DNA from: Deltaproteobacteria bacterium
GTDB taxonomy: Bacteria > Desulfobacterota > DSM-4660 > Desulfatiglandales > Desulfatiglandaceae
DNA: 18,678 nucleotides
Assembly (NCBI GenBank): GCA_021159525.1
Contig: JAGHEC010000370.1
Location: 1 to 18,678 of the forward strand
Direction of reading: 5' to 3'
Under the pieces are notes generated by a model. The model ran no database searches. It had not been told where the DNA came from and worked only from the letters and a program-made list of their open reading frames with translations. The first letter of the stretch is position 1, and every line of letters starts with the position of its first letter. Both the position numbers and the translations under genes were made by a program. Positions 1 through 6,910 of this stretch are shown piece after piece.

Positions 1-1102
1 CACACTTGTATCGCTTCAGACCATGAGCGGATATTTCGGGAGTGGGCAGCACGGAATCTCCCGCATGAACAGCGGGTACGGCAATCGACCGATTGTCGAG
101 ATTGTCCATCATCGTCGCCCCGGAGGCCGCTGGCGGGATGCGGTGTTGCGTCTGTCTATTCATAGAAAAAACATCTTGGATGGACCGTGGGGCTATAATC
201 CGAATGGTCTTGTCCTTGCCTGGTTGAGGGCGTGGGACGGGAACACCGCGCTGAGCCTCAAAGAGCTTGATCCTTTTTATCTGGAGATATGCCGCCGCGT
301 GCGGTTACGGATGAATGAGGATATGGCCATTAAGGCATATGGTGCGAAATCAGACCGCCCGCGCATTGCCGCAAAGCAACTGAATGGGAACGTGGGCGAT
401 GGTTGGCTCCCCATTGACCACAGGAAGGCCGAGATATCGGCCCTTACATTGGGGTCATCAGGAATCACAGCCGATATTCTGAGGCGACTTGTTTTTGGAG
501 ACGGTTTGTCCCTTACCCCTCTTCAGCGCCCCCTTGAGGGGGCCGAAGGCCGGGTGTGGCTTGCTGTCTCGGTCCTCGTCCGTGGAGGAGGCACAACAGA
601 AGGTTTTCGTGAACAATGGATTCCCATTTCAGCAACCGTAAGACATCGTCTCTTCGGGCACAAAGAACGCCGCGAACCCTTGTCTAACATTAGTAAGGCC
701 GCGGTAGAGCTTGCGGGAACTATGCGAAACCGCGTCCTCAAGCCTGCTGTCTTTTGTTATGTTCAAGGGGGAGCCGAAGAAATCAAACTGGATAAAAAGT
801 CAAGCCAGGCATGGTGGGATCAGATTCAGCAGAAATATGAAAGGCTTTGGAATGATGATTTTTTCCCTTGGCTGTGGTCGTTGGCCGAGGGATTCGATTC
901 GGATGAGGCACGCAAGGCCTGGGCCGCCCGTCTCAGGGGGCATGCCCTTGTGGTCTTAAATGAAGCCATACTGACCATGCCCAAGCATATTGGTCATCGT
1001 TACCGCGCTGAGACCCAGGCAAGGAGATTTTTCTGGGGCGCTCTATACAAACATTTTCCCATGCTCAAGGAGAATAGTCATGATGCAATCTTCGGCAAAT
1101 GA
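1..1102 (+). CDS. casA: Cse1/CasA, Cascade large subunit (5'-partial)
   Basis: This is the C-terminal part (about 366 residues) of the large subunit of type I-E Cascade, which in the family recognises the PAM, contacts the target DNA and recruits Cas3. The frame is open from the window edge, so the ATG at 23 is probably internal and the true start lies upstream; E. coli Cse1 is about 500 residues. The visible part begins with the family-typical run QTMSGYFGSGQHGISRMNSG, rich in Gly and followed by GNRP, and ends in a helical region (EARKAWAARLRGHALVVLNEA) consistent with the four-helix bundle of the C-terminal domain. It is the first visible gene of a seven-gene plus-strand cas operon. The stop overlaps the casB start by about 23 bp. 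The assignment is strong from both sequence and gene order; no frameshift is visible. Confidence 0.93.
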   Translation, partial: TLVSLQTMSGYFGSGQHGISRMNSGYGNRPIVEIVHHRRPGGRWRDAVLRLSIHRKNILDGPWGYNPNGLVLAWLRAWDGNTALSLKELDPFYLEICRRVRLRMNEDMAIKAYGAKSDRPRIAAKQLNGNVGDGWLPIDHRKAEISALTLGSSGITADILRRLVFGDGLSLTPLQRPLEGAEGRVWLAVSVLVRGGGTTEGFREQWIPISATVRHRLFGHKERREPLSNISKAAVELAGTMRNRVLKPAVFCYVQGGAEEIKLDKKSSQAWWDQIQQKYERLWNDDFFPWLWSLAEGFDSDEARKAWAARLRGHALVVLNEAILTMPKHIGHRYRAETQARRFFWGALYKHFPMLKENSHDAIFGK

Positions 1103-1598
1103 GGCCTTGAAGGCAAATAATCTGGACCTGGGAAGCCGCATCGGTCGGATTTGCAGCCTTATCGGCAGTAATTCGTTTTCAACTGCCTATCGCGCGGCCC
1201 TGCGGCGACTTAATCCCCATAAGGCTCCCTCGCTCGTTTTTTATCGCTTTGCAGTTTACCACCTGCCCGAGACGTGGGAGGCCCGAAAAGCAGACTGGAT
1301 GACCTTGACCGCAGGCATTGCCACGATGTCCCCAAGCATCCACCGGCCGGGCCAGGGTCTGGGACAGGTTTTGGGCCTGACTGGTTACAGCGAAGCCCGC
1401 CTGGAAAGGCTTCTCTCTGCTGAGGGAGATACCCGTCGAATCCTTTTCCTGCGGGCAGTGCGCTTCCTTGCTGCCAAGTCCGCCCCTTTTGACTGGAAGG
1501 ATGGCGCATTGTTTCTTCTGCTTCGGGATCGGGAAAAGCAGGAAAGACTTCATGCCAGGATCGCCCAAGATTATTATAGATACCTTCAGATGGATTGA
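1080..1598 (+). CDS. casB: Cse2/CasB, Cascade small subunit
   Basis: This encodes a 172-residue protein of the Cse2 family, the small helical subunit present in two copies in type I-E Cascade, where it stabilises the R-loop and the displaced strand. The start at 1080 is chosen because AAGGAG lies seven bases upstream at 1067-1072; the open frame could begin at 990, but that would run far into casA. An in-frame ATG follows immediately at 1083. The protein is basic and helix-rich (RAALRRLNPH, GDTRRILFLRAVRFLAAK). It overlaps casA by 23 bp, as expected for translational coupling. Downstream, the usual tight spacing to casC is broken by a mobile repeat from 1608. Length is close to that of E. coli Cse2 (about 160). 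Confidence 0.9.
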   Translation: MMQSSANEALKANNLDLGSRIGRICSLIGSNSFSTAYRAALRRLNPHKAPSLVFYRFAVYHLPETWEARKADWMTLTAGIATMSPSIHRPGQGLGQVLGLTGYSEARLERLLSAEGDTRRILFLRAVRFLAAKSAPFDWKDGALFLLLRDREKQERLHARIAQDYYRYLQMD

Positions 1599-1607
1599 CA
1601 TGAGTTG

Positions 1608-1726
1608 TAATAGCTCGATAAACAGGGGCAGGAGGGTTTTTCTGACGCGACTGCCGGAGGGCGGAAGAAAAACCCTCCTGCCCCTGTAGTACGTTGGCTG
1701 TTATCCCCCTGATTGCTGAGCTGATA
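1608..1726. mobile_element. Short hairpin repeat element, copy A (MITE-like)
   Basis: This is a 119-bp non-coding element flanked by TA on both sides. The left end reads TAATAGCTCGATAA; the right end in reverse complement reads TATCAGCTCAGCAATC, so the ends form a short inverted repeat around AGCTC(A/G). Inside are two perfect complementary 20-base arms, 1623-1642 and 1667-1686 (CAGGGGCAGGAGGGTTTTTC and its complement), separated by 24 bases, which would fold into a very stable hairpin in the cas mRNA. The same sequence recurs at 6710-6835 and, in a longer form, at 15822-16163 and 18463-18678. It lies between the casB stop and the casC ribosome-binding site. No transposase is encoded, so movement would need one in trans. 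Confidence 0.85.
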
Positions 1727-1764
1727 CCATGAGGTTAACTTCAATTATCAAAGGAGGGACGAAA

Positions 1765-2940
1765 ATGTTTTTACAGGTACACACGTTAACATCGTATCAT
1801 GCAACCCTTCTCAACCGGGACGAGGCTGGATTGGCCAAACGGATCCCTTTTGGGGGCGTTCAAAGGTTGCGCATTTCCAGCCAATGCCTGAAACGTCACT
1901 GGCGCGAGTGGCTTACCGAAAATACAACACTGCCAAAGGGATTGCGCACCCGCCATTTTTTCAGCCGCGAAATTGTGCCAAGGCTTATAGAACAGGGTAT
2001 GGATCCCGATCTGGCAAACAAGCTTGTCTTCCACCTTGCCAAGGGGATGCTTAGCGCTGCCGGTGAGAAAGATGCCGTGGATAAAGATACGCTTGAGATG
2101 AAACAGCCGGTCTTGTTCGGAAAGCCTGAGGCCGACTTCATGGTGCAACTGGTTAAGCAAGGCGAGGCCATGGGAGACGAAAAGGCAGCGCTGAAATTTC
2201 TTGACGATAAACTCAAAGCCGGCAAGAAAAACTTCAAGGCCCTCCTTCGACAGGCGGGTTTCAGCGATCCCATGGCCGGATTTGAAGGCGCTCTCTTTGG
2301 CCGTTTTGTGACTTCAGACATCCTGGCCCGTGTGGATGCCCCCGTCCATGTAGCACATGCCTTCACCACTCACGCCTTGGATACAGAAGTGGATTTTTTC
2401 ACGGTAGTGGACGACCTGGCAGAGGATGAAGAAACCGGTGCGGCCCACGCAAACGATATGGAACTCGGCGCAGGGATCTTTTATGGATATGTGGTTGTGG
2501 ACATCCCGTTGCTCATCTCAAACCTGCTGGGTTGTGATCCCGGCAAATGGCGAGAACAGGATGCAAACGGCGTCCGGTCGGTCCTGAGCTCTCTGGTCCG
2601 GGCCATTGCCAGGGTGACTCCCGGCGCTAAACTCGGGGCTACGGCGCCGTATGCCAGGGCCGAGTTCGCCATGTTGGAAACAGGTGAGACCCAGCCCCGT
2701 TCCATGGCGAATGCCTTCCTTCAACCTGTTGTTTTCGATGGCAAAAGTCACCCGATGCACCAATCTGTCAATGCTATAGCCAACTATCTCGACGGCCTTG
2801 AATCGATGTATGGAATCACGGGAGAGCGCCGATATGTTTCCAGTATGCATGCATGGTTGCGAGAAAAGGAAAAAGGCGAAAAGCCGGAAGCCCTTGAAAC
2901 GGTCATTGAGAAGAGCCTGCATAGCATCTTTGGAGAATAG
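1765..2940 (+). CDS. casC: Cas7e/Cse4/CasC, Cascade backbone subunit
   Basis: This encodes a 391-residue Cas7e, the RRM-type protein of which six copies form the crRNA-binding backbone of type I-E Cascade. The start is set at 1765 because the strong AAGGAGGG (1751-1758) is six bases upstream and because family members begin with MFLQ-HTLTSY; an upstream ATG at 1729 has no comparable site. The N-terminus carries the conserved stretches LLNRDEAGLAKRIPFGG and RISSQCLKRHWR, and the middle has HAFTTHALDTEVDFFTVVDDL, all characteristic of Cas7e. Its length fits the family (E. coli 363). The casD start follows two bases after its stop. The mobile repeat upstream could attenuate its transcription, but the translation signals are intact. 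Confidence 0.95.
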   Translation: MFLQVHTLTSYHATLLNRDEAGLAKRIPFGGVQRLRISSQCLKRHWREWLTENTTLPKGLRTRHFFSREIVPRLIEQGMDPDLANKLVFHLAKGMLSAAGEKDAVDKDTLEMKQPVLFGKPEADFMVQLVKQGEAMGDEKAALKFLDDKLKAGKKNFKALLRQAGFSDPMAGFEGALFGRFVTSDILARVDAPVHVAHAFTTHALDTEVDFFTVVDDLAEDEETGAAHANDMELGAGIFYGYVVVDIPLLISNLLGCDPGKWREQDANGVRSVLSSLVRAIARVTPGAKLGATAPYARAEFAMLETGETQPRSMANAFLQPVVFDGKSHPMHQSVNAIANYLDGLESMYGITGERRYVSSMHAWLREKEKGEKPEALETVIEKSLHSIFGE

Positions 2941-2942
2941 TC

Positions 2943-3674
2943 ATGAAAGCCCTTATCCTTCGGTTGGACGCCCCCATGATGAGTTTTGGGGGTGTGCTCA
3001 TTGACCGGCATGGCTTTATTGATCGATTCCCGGGGCAGGCGATGCTTGCCGGCCTCATCGGAAATGCCCTCGGCTGGCGCCATAGCGATTTTGAACGTCT
3101 ACAGGCGCTGCAAGAACGTGTTTGTTATGCGGCTCGGTGGGATGTGGCGCCGCAGACATGGATTGACTATCAAACCGTGGATTTGGGACAGCCAAAGATG
3201 TCCTTTCCTGGATGGACGACCCGGGGGGAGCCTGAGCACAGAGATGGCGGAAAGGCCAAAATGGGAACGCATCAGAAATTCCGCCATTACTGGGTCGACG
3301 GCCTCATGACCGTGGCCCTTGGCTTAAAGACCCGGGGAGAGCCTGACCTGGAGACGATTGAGCATGCGTTAAGGCGCCCGGCCAGACCATTATTCCTTGG
3401 GCGGAAAACATGCCTCCCGGCCAGGCCGCTGCTGGACCCGAAGGCGTATCTTCGAGAAGGGGTTGATATCTTGGACATCCTTCGCCGTACTCCCCGGCTG
3501 GACAGAAGGGGTCTCAAGAGGCCCTTTGGCGCCATGGAGGCTTGCTGGCCAGCAGGAATCGAATACGGGGGAAGCGCAGGGGAACGCACTGTGTATGATC
3601 TTCGCGAGTGGGCCAACCAACTCCCGGCGGGCGGCCGCCTTCGCTGTGAGGGTTTAATCAAGGAGGACTCATGA
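2943..3674 (+). CDS. casD: Cas5e/CasD, Cascade 5'-handle binding subunit
   Basis: This encodes a 243-residue Cas5e, which caps the 5' handle of the crRNA in type I-E Cascade. The N-terminus MKALILRLDAPMMSFGG is the family signature strand-turn, and the Gly-rich GERTVYDLREW region near the C-terminus is also typical. The start at 2943 has GGAG six bases upstream; GGAGAATAGTCATGA at this start is identical to the casB start region. Spacing to casC is two bases, and the casE ATG overlaps its stop as ATGA, so the genes are probably translationally coupled. Length is close to E. coli CasD (224). No damaged residues or frame breaks are visible. Confidence 0.94.
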   Translation: MKALILRLDAPMMSFGGVLIDRHGFIDRFPGQAMLAGLIGNALGWRHSDFERLQALQERVCYAARWDVAPQTWIDYQTVDLGQPKMSFPGWTTRGEPEHRDGGKAKMGTHQKFRHYWVDGLMTVALGLKTRGEPDLETIEHALRRPARPLFLGRKTCLPARPLLDPKAYLREGVDILDILRRTPRLDRRGLKRPFGAMEACWPAGIEYGGSAGERTVYDLREWANQLPAGGRLRCEGLIKEDS

Positions 3675-4399
3675 ACGAATTGTTCATATTAGAAATCCCG
3701 CTGGATCCGGCGGCTTTAACCCGCTTTCTTTATGCACAGGGGTTAATTCATCCTTACGGGGATGCGGACATCGGATACGGGGCGCATGCCTGGCTCAAGG
3801 CCGCTTTTGGCAGGAATGCCCCCAAACCCTTTCGTGTATTTGTCAAAAATGGCCGTCCCCCGCGTGTTCTGGCATACTCAGCATACAGCGCAGAGGCCCT
3901 TGGGGAATGCCTGAGTAATTTTGCCGATCCGGGTGTGTATGCTGTCTGCCATCCGGAACTCATGGCAGGTCGTACCATGCCCGTCCTTCAGGCAGGTCGA
4001 CGGCTTGATTTCGAAGTGCTTTGCTGCCCTATTGCCCGCAAGTCAAGGACAGGCCGGGAAAAAGATCTTTTTCTCGTTAAAGGAGACCACGATGGACCGG
4101 GCTCAGCGAGGCTTGATCGTGCCGAGATCTATGGAGGCTGGCTGAGGGACCGGCTTATCCCTGCCGCGCAGGTGCTTGACGTACGATTAGAAGGGTTTCG
4201 TCTGGTTCGACAAACTCGTCGCGCTGGGCCCGGTGGCCGACCCAATCGTAAAAAGGTATATCTCACCCGTCCTCATGTCTTGCTACGGGGAAAATGTGCT
4301 GTTCAGGACAGCGAGGGCTTCATGAACCTGCTTGCAAAGGGTGTTGGCCGGCATCGCGCTTTTGGATATGGAATGTTGCTGTTGAGGCCCCCGTCATGA
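3671..4399 (+). CDS. casE: Cas6e/CasE, crRNA-processing endoribonuclease
   Basis: This encodes a 242-residue Cas6e, the nuclease that cuts the repeat hairpin of pre-crRNA and stays bound to the 3' handle. It shows the DIGYGAHAWLKAAFG segment near residues 33-47, in which His39 is a candidate for the catalytic histidine of the family, and a Gly-rich loop near the C-terminus (GVGRHRAFGYGMLLL) typical of Cas6. The start at 3671 overlaps the casD stop as ATGA. Its own stop overlaps the cas1 start in the same way. The matching substrate is present downstream: the array repeat has inverted CCCCGC and GCGGGG arms. Length is slightly above E. coli CasE (199), matching longer non-enterobacterial members. 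The family call is secure; the identity of the catalytic residue is inferred by position. Confidence 0.93.
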   Translation: MNELFILEIPLDPAALTRFLYAQGLIHPYGDADIGYGAHAWLKAAFGRNAPKPFRVFVKNGRPPRVLAYSAYSAEALGECLSNFADPGVYAVCHPELMAGRTMPVLQAGRRLDFEVLCCPIARKSRTGREKDLFLVKGDHDGPGSARLDRAEIYGGWLRDRLIPAAQVLDVRLEGFRLVRQTRRAGPGGRPNRKKVYLTRPHVLLRGKCAVQDSEGFMNLLAKGVGRHRAFGYGMLLLRPPS

Positions 4400-5292
4400 C
4401 CGGGTCCGCGTTGTTTAAAGGGCGGTTGGGGCTTGCTGAGTCCCGAATCCCTCATAGAGATCGACATGGATTGTTATGGCTTGAACGGGGCAATTTATAT
4501 GTAAAGGAAGGGTCTCTTCATTTCTTGGCTGCCGGGAGTGATCAAATTGCACCCGGAGACTATGCTATACCGTACCAGACGATCTCGTTTATACTCATGG
4601 GGCCCGGCACAACTGTAAGCCACGACGTACTGCGGATCCTCGCCAGGCACGGCACTTTGTTGGCGGCGATCGGAGAAGGGGGCGTGAAATTCTATACTGC
4701 GCCTCCTATGGGGCAGGGCCGTTCTGAAGTGGCGCGGACTCATGCTGCCCTGTGGGCCAACAAGAAAAGGCGGATAGAAATAGCACGCCGGATGTACATG
4801 TATCGATTCGGTGAGGTTTCTCGCCACAAGGATATTGAAGTGCTAAGGGGGATAGAGGGTGCAAGGATGAAGAAAATGTACGAAATCCTGGCGCGTAAAT
4901 ATGGTGTGCCCTGGAAAGGTCGCCGCTATAATCGGGCCAGTCCTGAAGACACTGACCTGCCAAATATGGCAATTAACCACGCGGCCACCTTTGTTGAGGC
5001 CGCTGCAGATATCGCCGTGGCCGCGTTAGGAGCATTGCCGCCCCTTGGGTTTATTCACGAAGGCTCGAGCAATGCATTCACCCTTGATGTGGCGGATATG
5101 TGGCGTACCGAAATCACTATTCCTCTGGCGTTTTCTGTCGCCAGACGTGTTTTGGATGATCTCGGTCTGACTCTCGAGAGGGAAGTTCGAAAAGAGGCAG
5201 CTATATGGTTTCGAAAACACAAGCTGATTCCGGCTATGATCGACCGAATACGAGATTTGTTGAATGGACGTGACCACCATAGTTACTCGTAA
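4396..5292 (+). CDS. cas1: Cas1e, CRISPR adaptation integrase
   Basis: This encodes a 298-residue type I-E Cas1, the metal-dependent integrase that with Cas2 inserts new spacers at the leader end. Start 4396 is chosen because it overlaps the casE stop (ATGA) and gives the usual I-E length (E. coli 305); a longer open frame from 4294 lies inside casE. Metal-binding positions appear intact: Glu154 in RGIEGARM, His221 in GFIHEGSS, and Asp231/Asp234 in TLDVADMWR, matching E141, H208, D218 and D221 of E. coli by motif. The N-terminal beta domain contains the usual SHDVLRILARHGTLLAAIGEGG stretch, abbreviated here as SHDVLR...GEGG. It overlaps cas2 by 29 bases. The adaptation enzyme looks functional, which bears on how the unusual spacers downstream arose. 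Confidence 0.95.
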   Translation: MTGSALFKGRLGLAESRIPHRDRHGLLWLERGNLYVKEGSLHFLAAGSDQIAPGDYAIPYQTISFILMGPGTTVSHDVLRILARHGTLLAAIGEGGVKFYTAPPMGQGRSEVARTHAALWANKKRRIEIARRMYMYRFGEVSRHKDIEVLRGIEGARMKKMYEILARKYGVPWKGRRYNRASPEDTDLPNMAINHAATFVEAAADIAVAALGALPPLGFIHEGSSNAFTLDVADMWRTEITIPLAFSVARRVLDDLGLTLEREVRKEAAIWFRKHKLIPAMIDRIRDLLNGRDHHSYS

Positions 5293-5611
5293 CGTATCGG
5301 GCCGGATAAGAGGTTTCCTGGCGTCATCCATGCTTGAGCTTGCACCCGGTGTGTACAGCAGTCCACGCCAGTCGTCGAGAGTGCGCGATCAAATCTGGTC
5401 CGTGCTCTCCGAATGGTTTGTCGAAGAGAAGGATGCCTCTATTATCATGCTTTGGGCGGATCCCGAAATGCCCGGGGGGCAAAATATCAGGGTGTTAGGG
5501 TTGCCTCCTATTGATCTGGTGGAAATGGACGGCATTGTGTTAAGCCGCACTGATATTCCGACCCCGAGAGAGGAAAAGGACAGTGTCTTTGGCCCTTGCA
5601 GGAAACCTTGA
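5264..5611 (+). CDS. cas2: Cas2e, CRISPR adaptation subunit
   Basis: This encodes a 115-residue type I-E Cas2, the structural dimer at the centre of the Cas1-Cas2 integrase. The N-terminus MDVTTIVTRNVSGRIRGFLA and the following ELAPGVYSS match the E. coli pattern VVVTENVPPRLRGRLA...VRAGVY. The start lies inside cas1, overlapping it by 29 bases, typical for I-E operons. Compared with the roughly 95 residues usual for the family, it has about 20 extra residues at the C-terminus (after LSRTDIP), rich in charged residues and ending in CRKP. The gene ends only 42 bp before the first CRISPR repeat, so its 3' end may overlap sequence that acts as leader DNA. Confidence 0.93.
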   Translation: MDVTTIVTRNVSGRIRGFLASSMLELAPGVYSSPRQSSRVRDQIWSVLSEWFVEEKDASIIMLWADPEMPGGQNIRVLGLPPIDLVEMDGIVLSRTDIPTPREEKDSVFGPCRKP

Positions 5612-5653
5612 AAAAAGGGATTTTCCATAGAAATTGCGTTGTTGAAAGCAAGT
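5612..5653 (+). promoter_or_regulatory. Short CRISPR leader region
   Basis: Only 42 bases separate the cas2 stop from the first repeat. The stretch begins with an A-run and is AT-richer than its surroundings, as leaders usually are. Orientation agrees with a leader here: the repeats read GGCTCCCC...GATCGACC away from cas2, the same sense as the E. coli I-E repeat relative to its leader. It is shorter than the leader used for promoter and IHF binding in E. coli, so part of the functional leader may lie inside the cas2 3' end. No confident promoter can be picked out. Confidence 0.5.
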
Positions 5654-5742
5654 GGCTCCCCCGCACACGCGGGGATCGACCCGAACGCCAAGACCGAAAT
5701 ACACCGCCTAAACGGGCTCCCCCGCACACGCGGGGATCGACC

Positions 5743-5797
5743 TTCCTGGTTTCTGGTTTCTGGTTTTTGGGTTTCTGGTTTCCGGTTTCCGGCTTTT
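5743..5797 (+). repeat. Heptamer minisatellite occupying spacer 2
   Basis: The spacer can be read as seven heptamers of the type TTYCYGG (TTCCTGG, TTTCTGG twice, TTTTTGG, an extra G, TTTCTGG, TTTCCGG twice) plus CTTTT, which is completed to a heptamer by the first GG of the next CRISPR repeat. Total length is 55 bases, 22 more than the normal 33. This is direct reading of the sequence. Its origin, whether capture of a host minisatellite followed by slippage or insertion into the array, is inference. Confidence 0.9.
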
Positions 5798-5825
5798 GGC
5801 TCCCCCGCACACGCGGGGATCAACC

Positions 5826-5865
5826 CTTCTGACTGCTGACTGCTGACTGCTGACTTCCGACTTCT
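5826..5865 (+). repeat. Heptamer minisatellite occupying spacer 3
   Basis: The spacer reads as five heptamers of the type CTKCYGA (CTTCTGA, CTGCTGA three times, CTTCCGA) followed by CTTCT, which again joins the GG of the next repeat to complete a heptamer. Its length of 40 is exactly 33 plus one heptamer. The unit differs from that of spacer 2 but has the same period and the same phase relative to the following repeat. Confidence 0.9.
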
Positions 5866-5893
5866 GGCTCCCCCGCACACGCGGGGATCGACC

Positions 5894-6182
5894 GTTCGGC
5901 TGGGATACCCCGGTTCCCTGGTTCCAGTTCCAGCTTAGGGAGCCCGAGGACCTCGAAAAGCTATCAAACGTGTACAAGAACCTTGTGGAGACGGGTCAGC
6001 CCATTTCGGCTGAGCACGTAAGCAAGCGGTTCGGGGTCCCGCTGCCGGAGGAAAGTGAGACCATTATTACACCACAGCGCGGAGCCCCTGCGGCAATGAA
6101 GCGGATTGCGGCAAAAACGGGCCAAAAATGGCAGAAAGAAGGCCCGGCCCCTGTGGCGATATGTGGCGTCCAGCTCTGCTGA
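5894..6182 (+). pseudogene. Mu-like portal protein (gp29/DUF935) C-terminal remnant
   Basis: The plus-strand frame is open from the end of the last CRISPR repeat and encodes FGWDTPVPWFQF, then EPEDLEKLSNVYKNLVETG, QPISAEHVSKRFGVPLPEES. The pattern 'acidic-pro-glu-asp, helix, L-x-x-x-G-x-x-I-S, helix, FG-x-P-x-P' is what I recognise from the C-terminus of Mu gp29-type (DUF935) portal proteins. The N-terminal 80 percent or more of a portal gene is absent, and no start codon fits. After about 6063 the reading becomes less convincing and merges with remnants of the next gene in another frame, so an internal deletion probably joined the two. The join with the CRISPR repeat at 5893/5894 is abrupt. 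Family assignment is from memory of motifs and should be tested by profile search. Confidence 0.65.
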
Positions 6183-6709
6183 TCCCCGGCCCGAGCACAT
6201 GCGTTGGTATAACACCGTGCTTCCTGCAGACGATCCCTGGTGGGAGACCCATTACCCGCCTAACAGCTCGGGCTGAAAGTGCGGGGTGGTGAGCCATTCC
6301 GCCCGTGAGGTGGAAAGACTGAAGCGCGAGGGCGTGAACATCAAGGAAAAGCGTCCTGAGGGCGGCTATTATAAGTGGACCAACCCGGACACGCGCGAGG
6401 TTCTCAAGATACCCAACGGCATTGATCCTGGATGGGCCTATAACCCGGCTGAAGCGGCCTGGGGGAGGAAGATCTCAAAAGATGCTATGGACGCCTAGCG
6501 CGCTCAGGGCGCAAGGGCGTGGGAAAGCTTGACTCCGGGCTCATGGGAGACGGAAGCAAGGCCGGAAAGAGTCCCGGCCGACCCGGCTATAGCGCAAGCA
6601 GGGACGAAACTGACCACGGTTTCGGCAGCAAGAAAGGCTATTGAGACGGTCTTAGAGGGAGACGAAAGGGTCTTCTCTTTTGAAAAGTCAGGGTTCAGCT
6701 ACAACGTGG
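6151..6709 (+). pseudogene. Mu gp30/F-like minor head protein remnant
   Basis: One frame reads LWRYVASSSADPRPEH, then WYNTVLPADDPWWETHYPPN, which is the hallmark core of phage Mu F/SPP1 gp7-type head morphogenesis proteins (R-P-x-H ... DDPWWDTHYPPN-GWGCKC). At the conserved first Cys of the CKC motif the codon is TGA (6274-6276), and a second stop, TAG, lies at 6496-6498. The frame otherwise continues through GWAYNPAEAAWG and into an AARKAIE...DERVFSFE...SYNVV segment. The N-terminal half of the gene is missing and the 3' end is cut by the mobile repeat starting at 6710. Two in-frame stops plus truncation at both ends make this a pseudogene. With the portal remnant it marks the residue of a Mu-like prophage. 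Confidence 0.75.
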
Positions 6710-6835
6710 TAACAGCTCAATAACCCGGGGCAGGAGGGTTTTTCTGACGCGACTGCCCGGAGGCCCGGAGCACAAGAAAAATCTTCCTGCCCCGGTGGTA
6801 CGGTCTCTGTTATCCCCCCAATTATTGAGCTGATG
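6710..6835. mobile_element. Short hairpin repeat element, copy B (MITE-like)
   Basis: This 126-bp element is of the same family as 1608-1726. The left end is TAACAGCTCAATAACC; the right end in reverse complement is ATCAGCTCAATAATTGGGG. The left flank is TA, while the right flank is TG, so the presumed TA duplication is slightly decayed. Hairpin arms at 6725-6745 and 6775-6795 pair with two mismatches (GGAGGG against GGAAGA). It interrupts the phage minor-head remnant and supplies its final stop codon. No coding capacity. Confidence 0.85.
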
Positions 6836-6910
6836 CGATTTTCTCATATCAGTGTATCAGGGAAATCTCAAGAGCCCGTGAACGGTTAACCTGCCAACAG
6901 GAGAAATGCG

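Larger units (their letters stand above)
5654..5893 (+). CRISPR. Type I-E CRISPR array, 4 repeats and 3 spacers
   Basis: There are four 28-base repeats at 5654-5681, 5715-5742, 5798-5825 and 5866-5893. Repeats 1, 2 and 4 are identical; repeat 3 has one G-to-A change (GATCAACC). The repeat contains inverted CCCCGC/GCGGGG arms for Cas6e recognition. Spacer 1 (5682-5714) is 33 bases, the normal I-E length. Spacer 2 (5743-5797) is 55 bases and spacer 3 (5826-5865) is 40 bases; both consist almost entirely of heptamer tandem units and are annotated separately. The last repeat passes directly into prophage-derived sequence at 5894 with no degenerate terminal repeat, so the trailer end may have been lost by deletion. 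Confidence 0.97.

Noticed and set aside
5682..5714. Spacer 1 as a match to the adjacent prophage remnant
   Set aside because: Only a short run (CCGCCTAA) is shared with 6250-6265, no more than chance.
5389..5977. Open frames running through the CRISPR array on both strands
   Set aside because: They translate repeats and heptamer spacers into repetitive peptides and arise from the array itself.
6274..6276. TGA at the conserved Cys of the phage head-protein motif as a possible selenocysteine
   Set aside because: The organism evidently decodes UGA as Sec, but no GGUCU-type hairpin is seen at the right distance, a second stop (TAG) follows in the same frame and both gene ends are missing, so it is a decayed gene.
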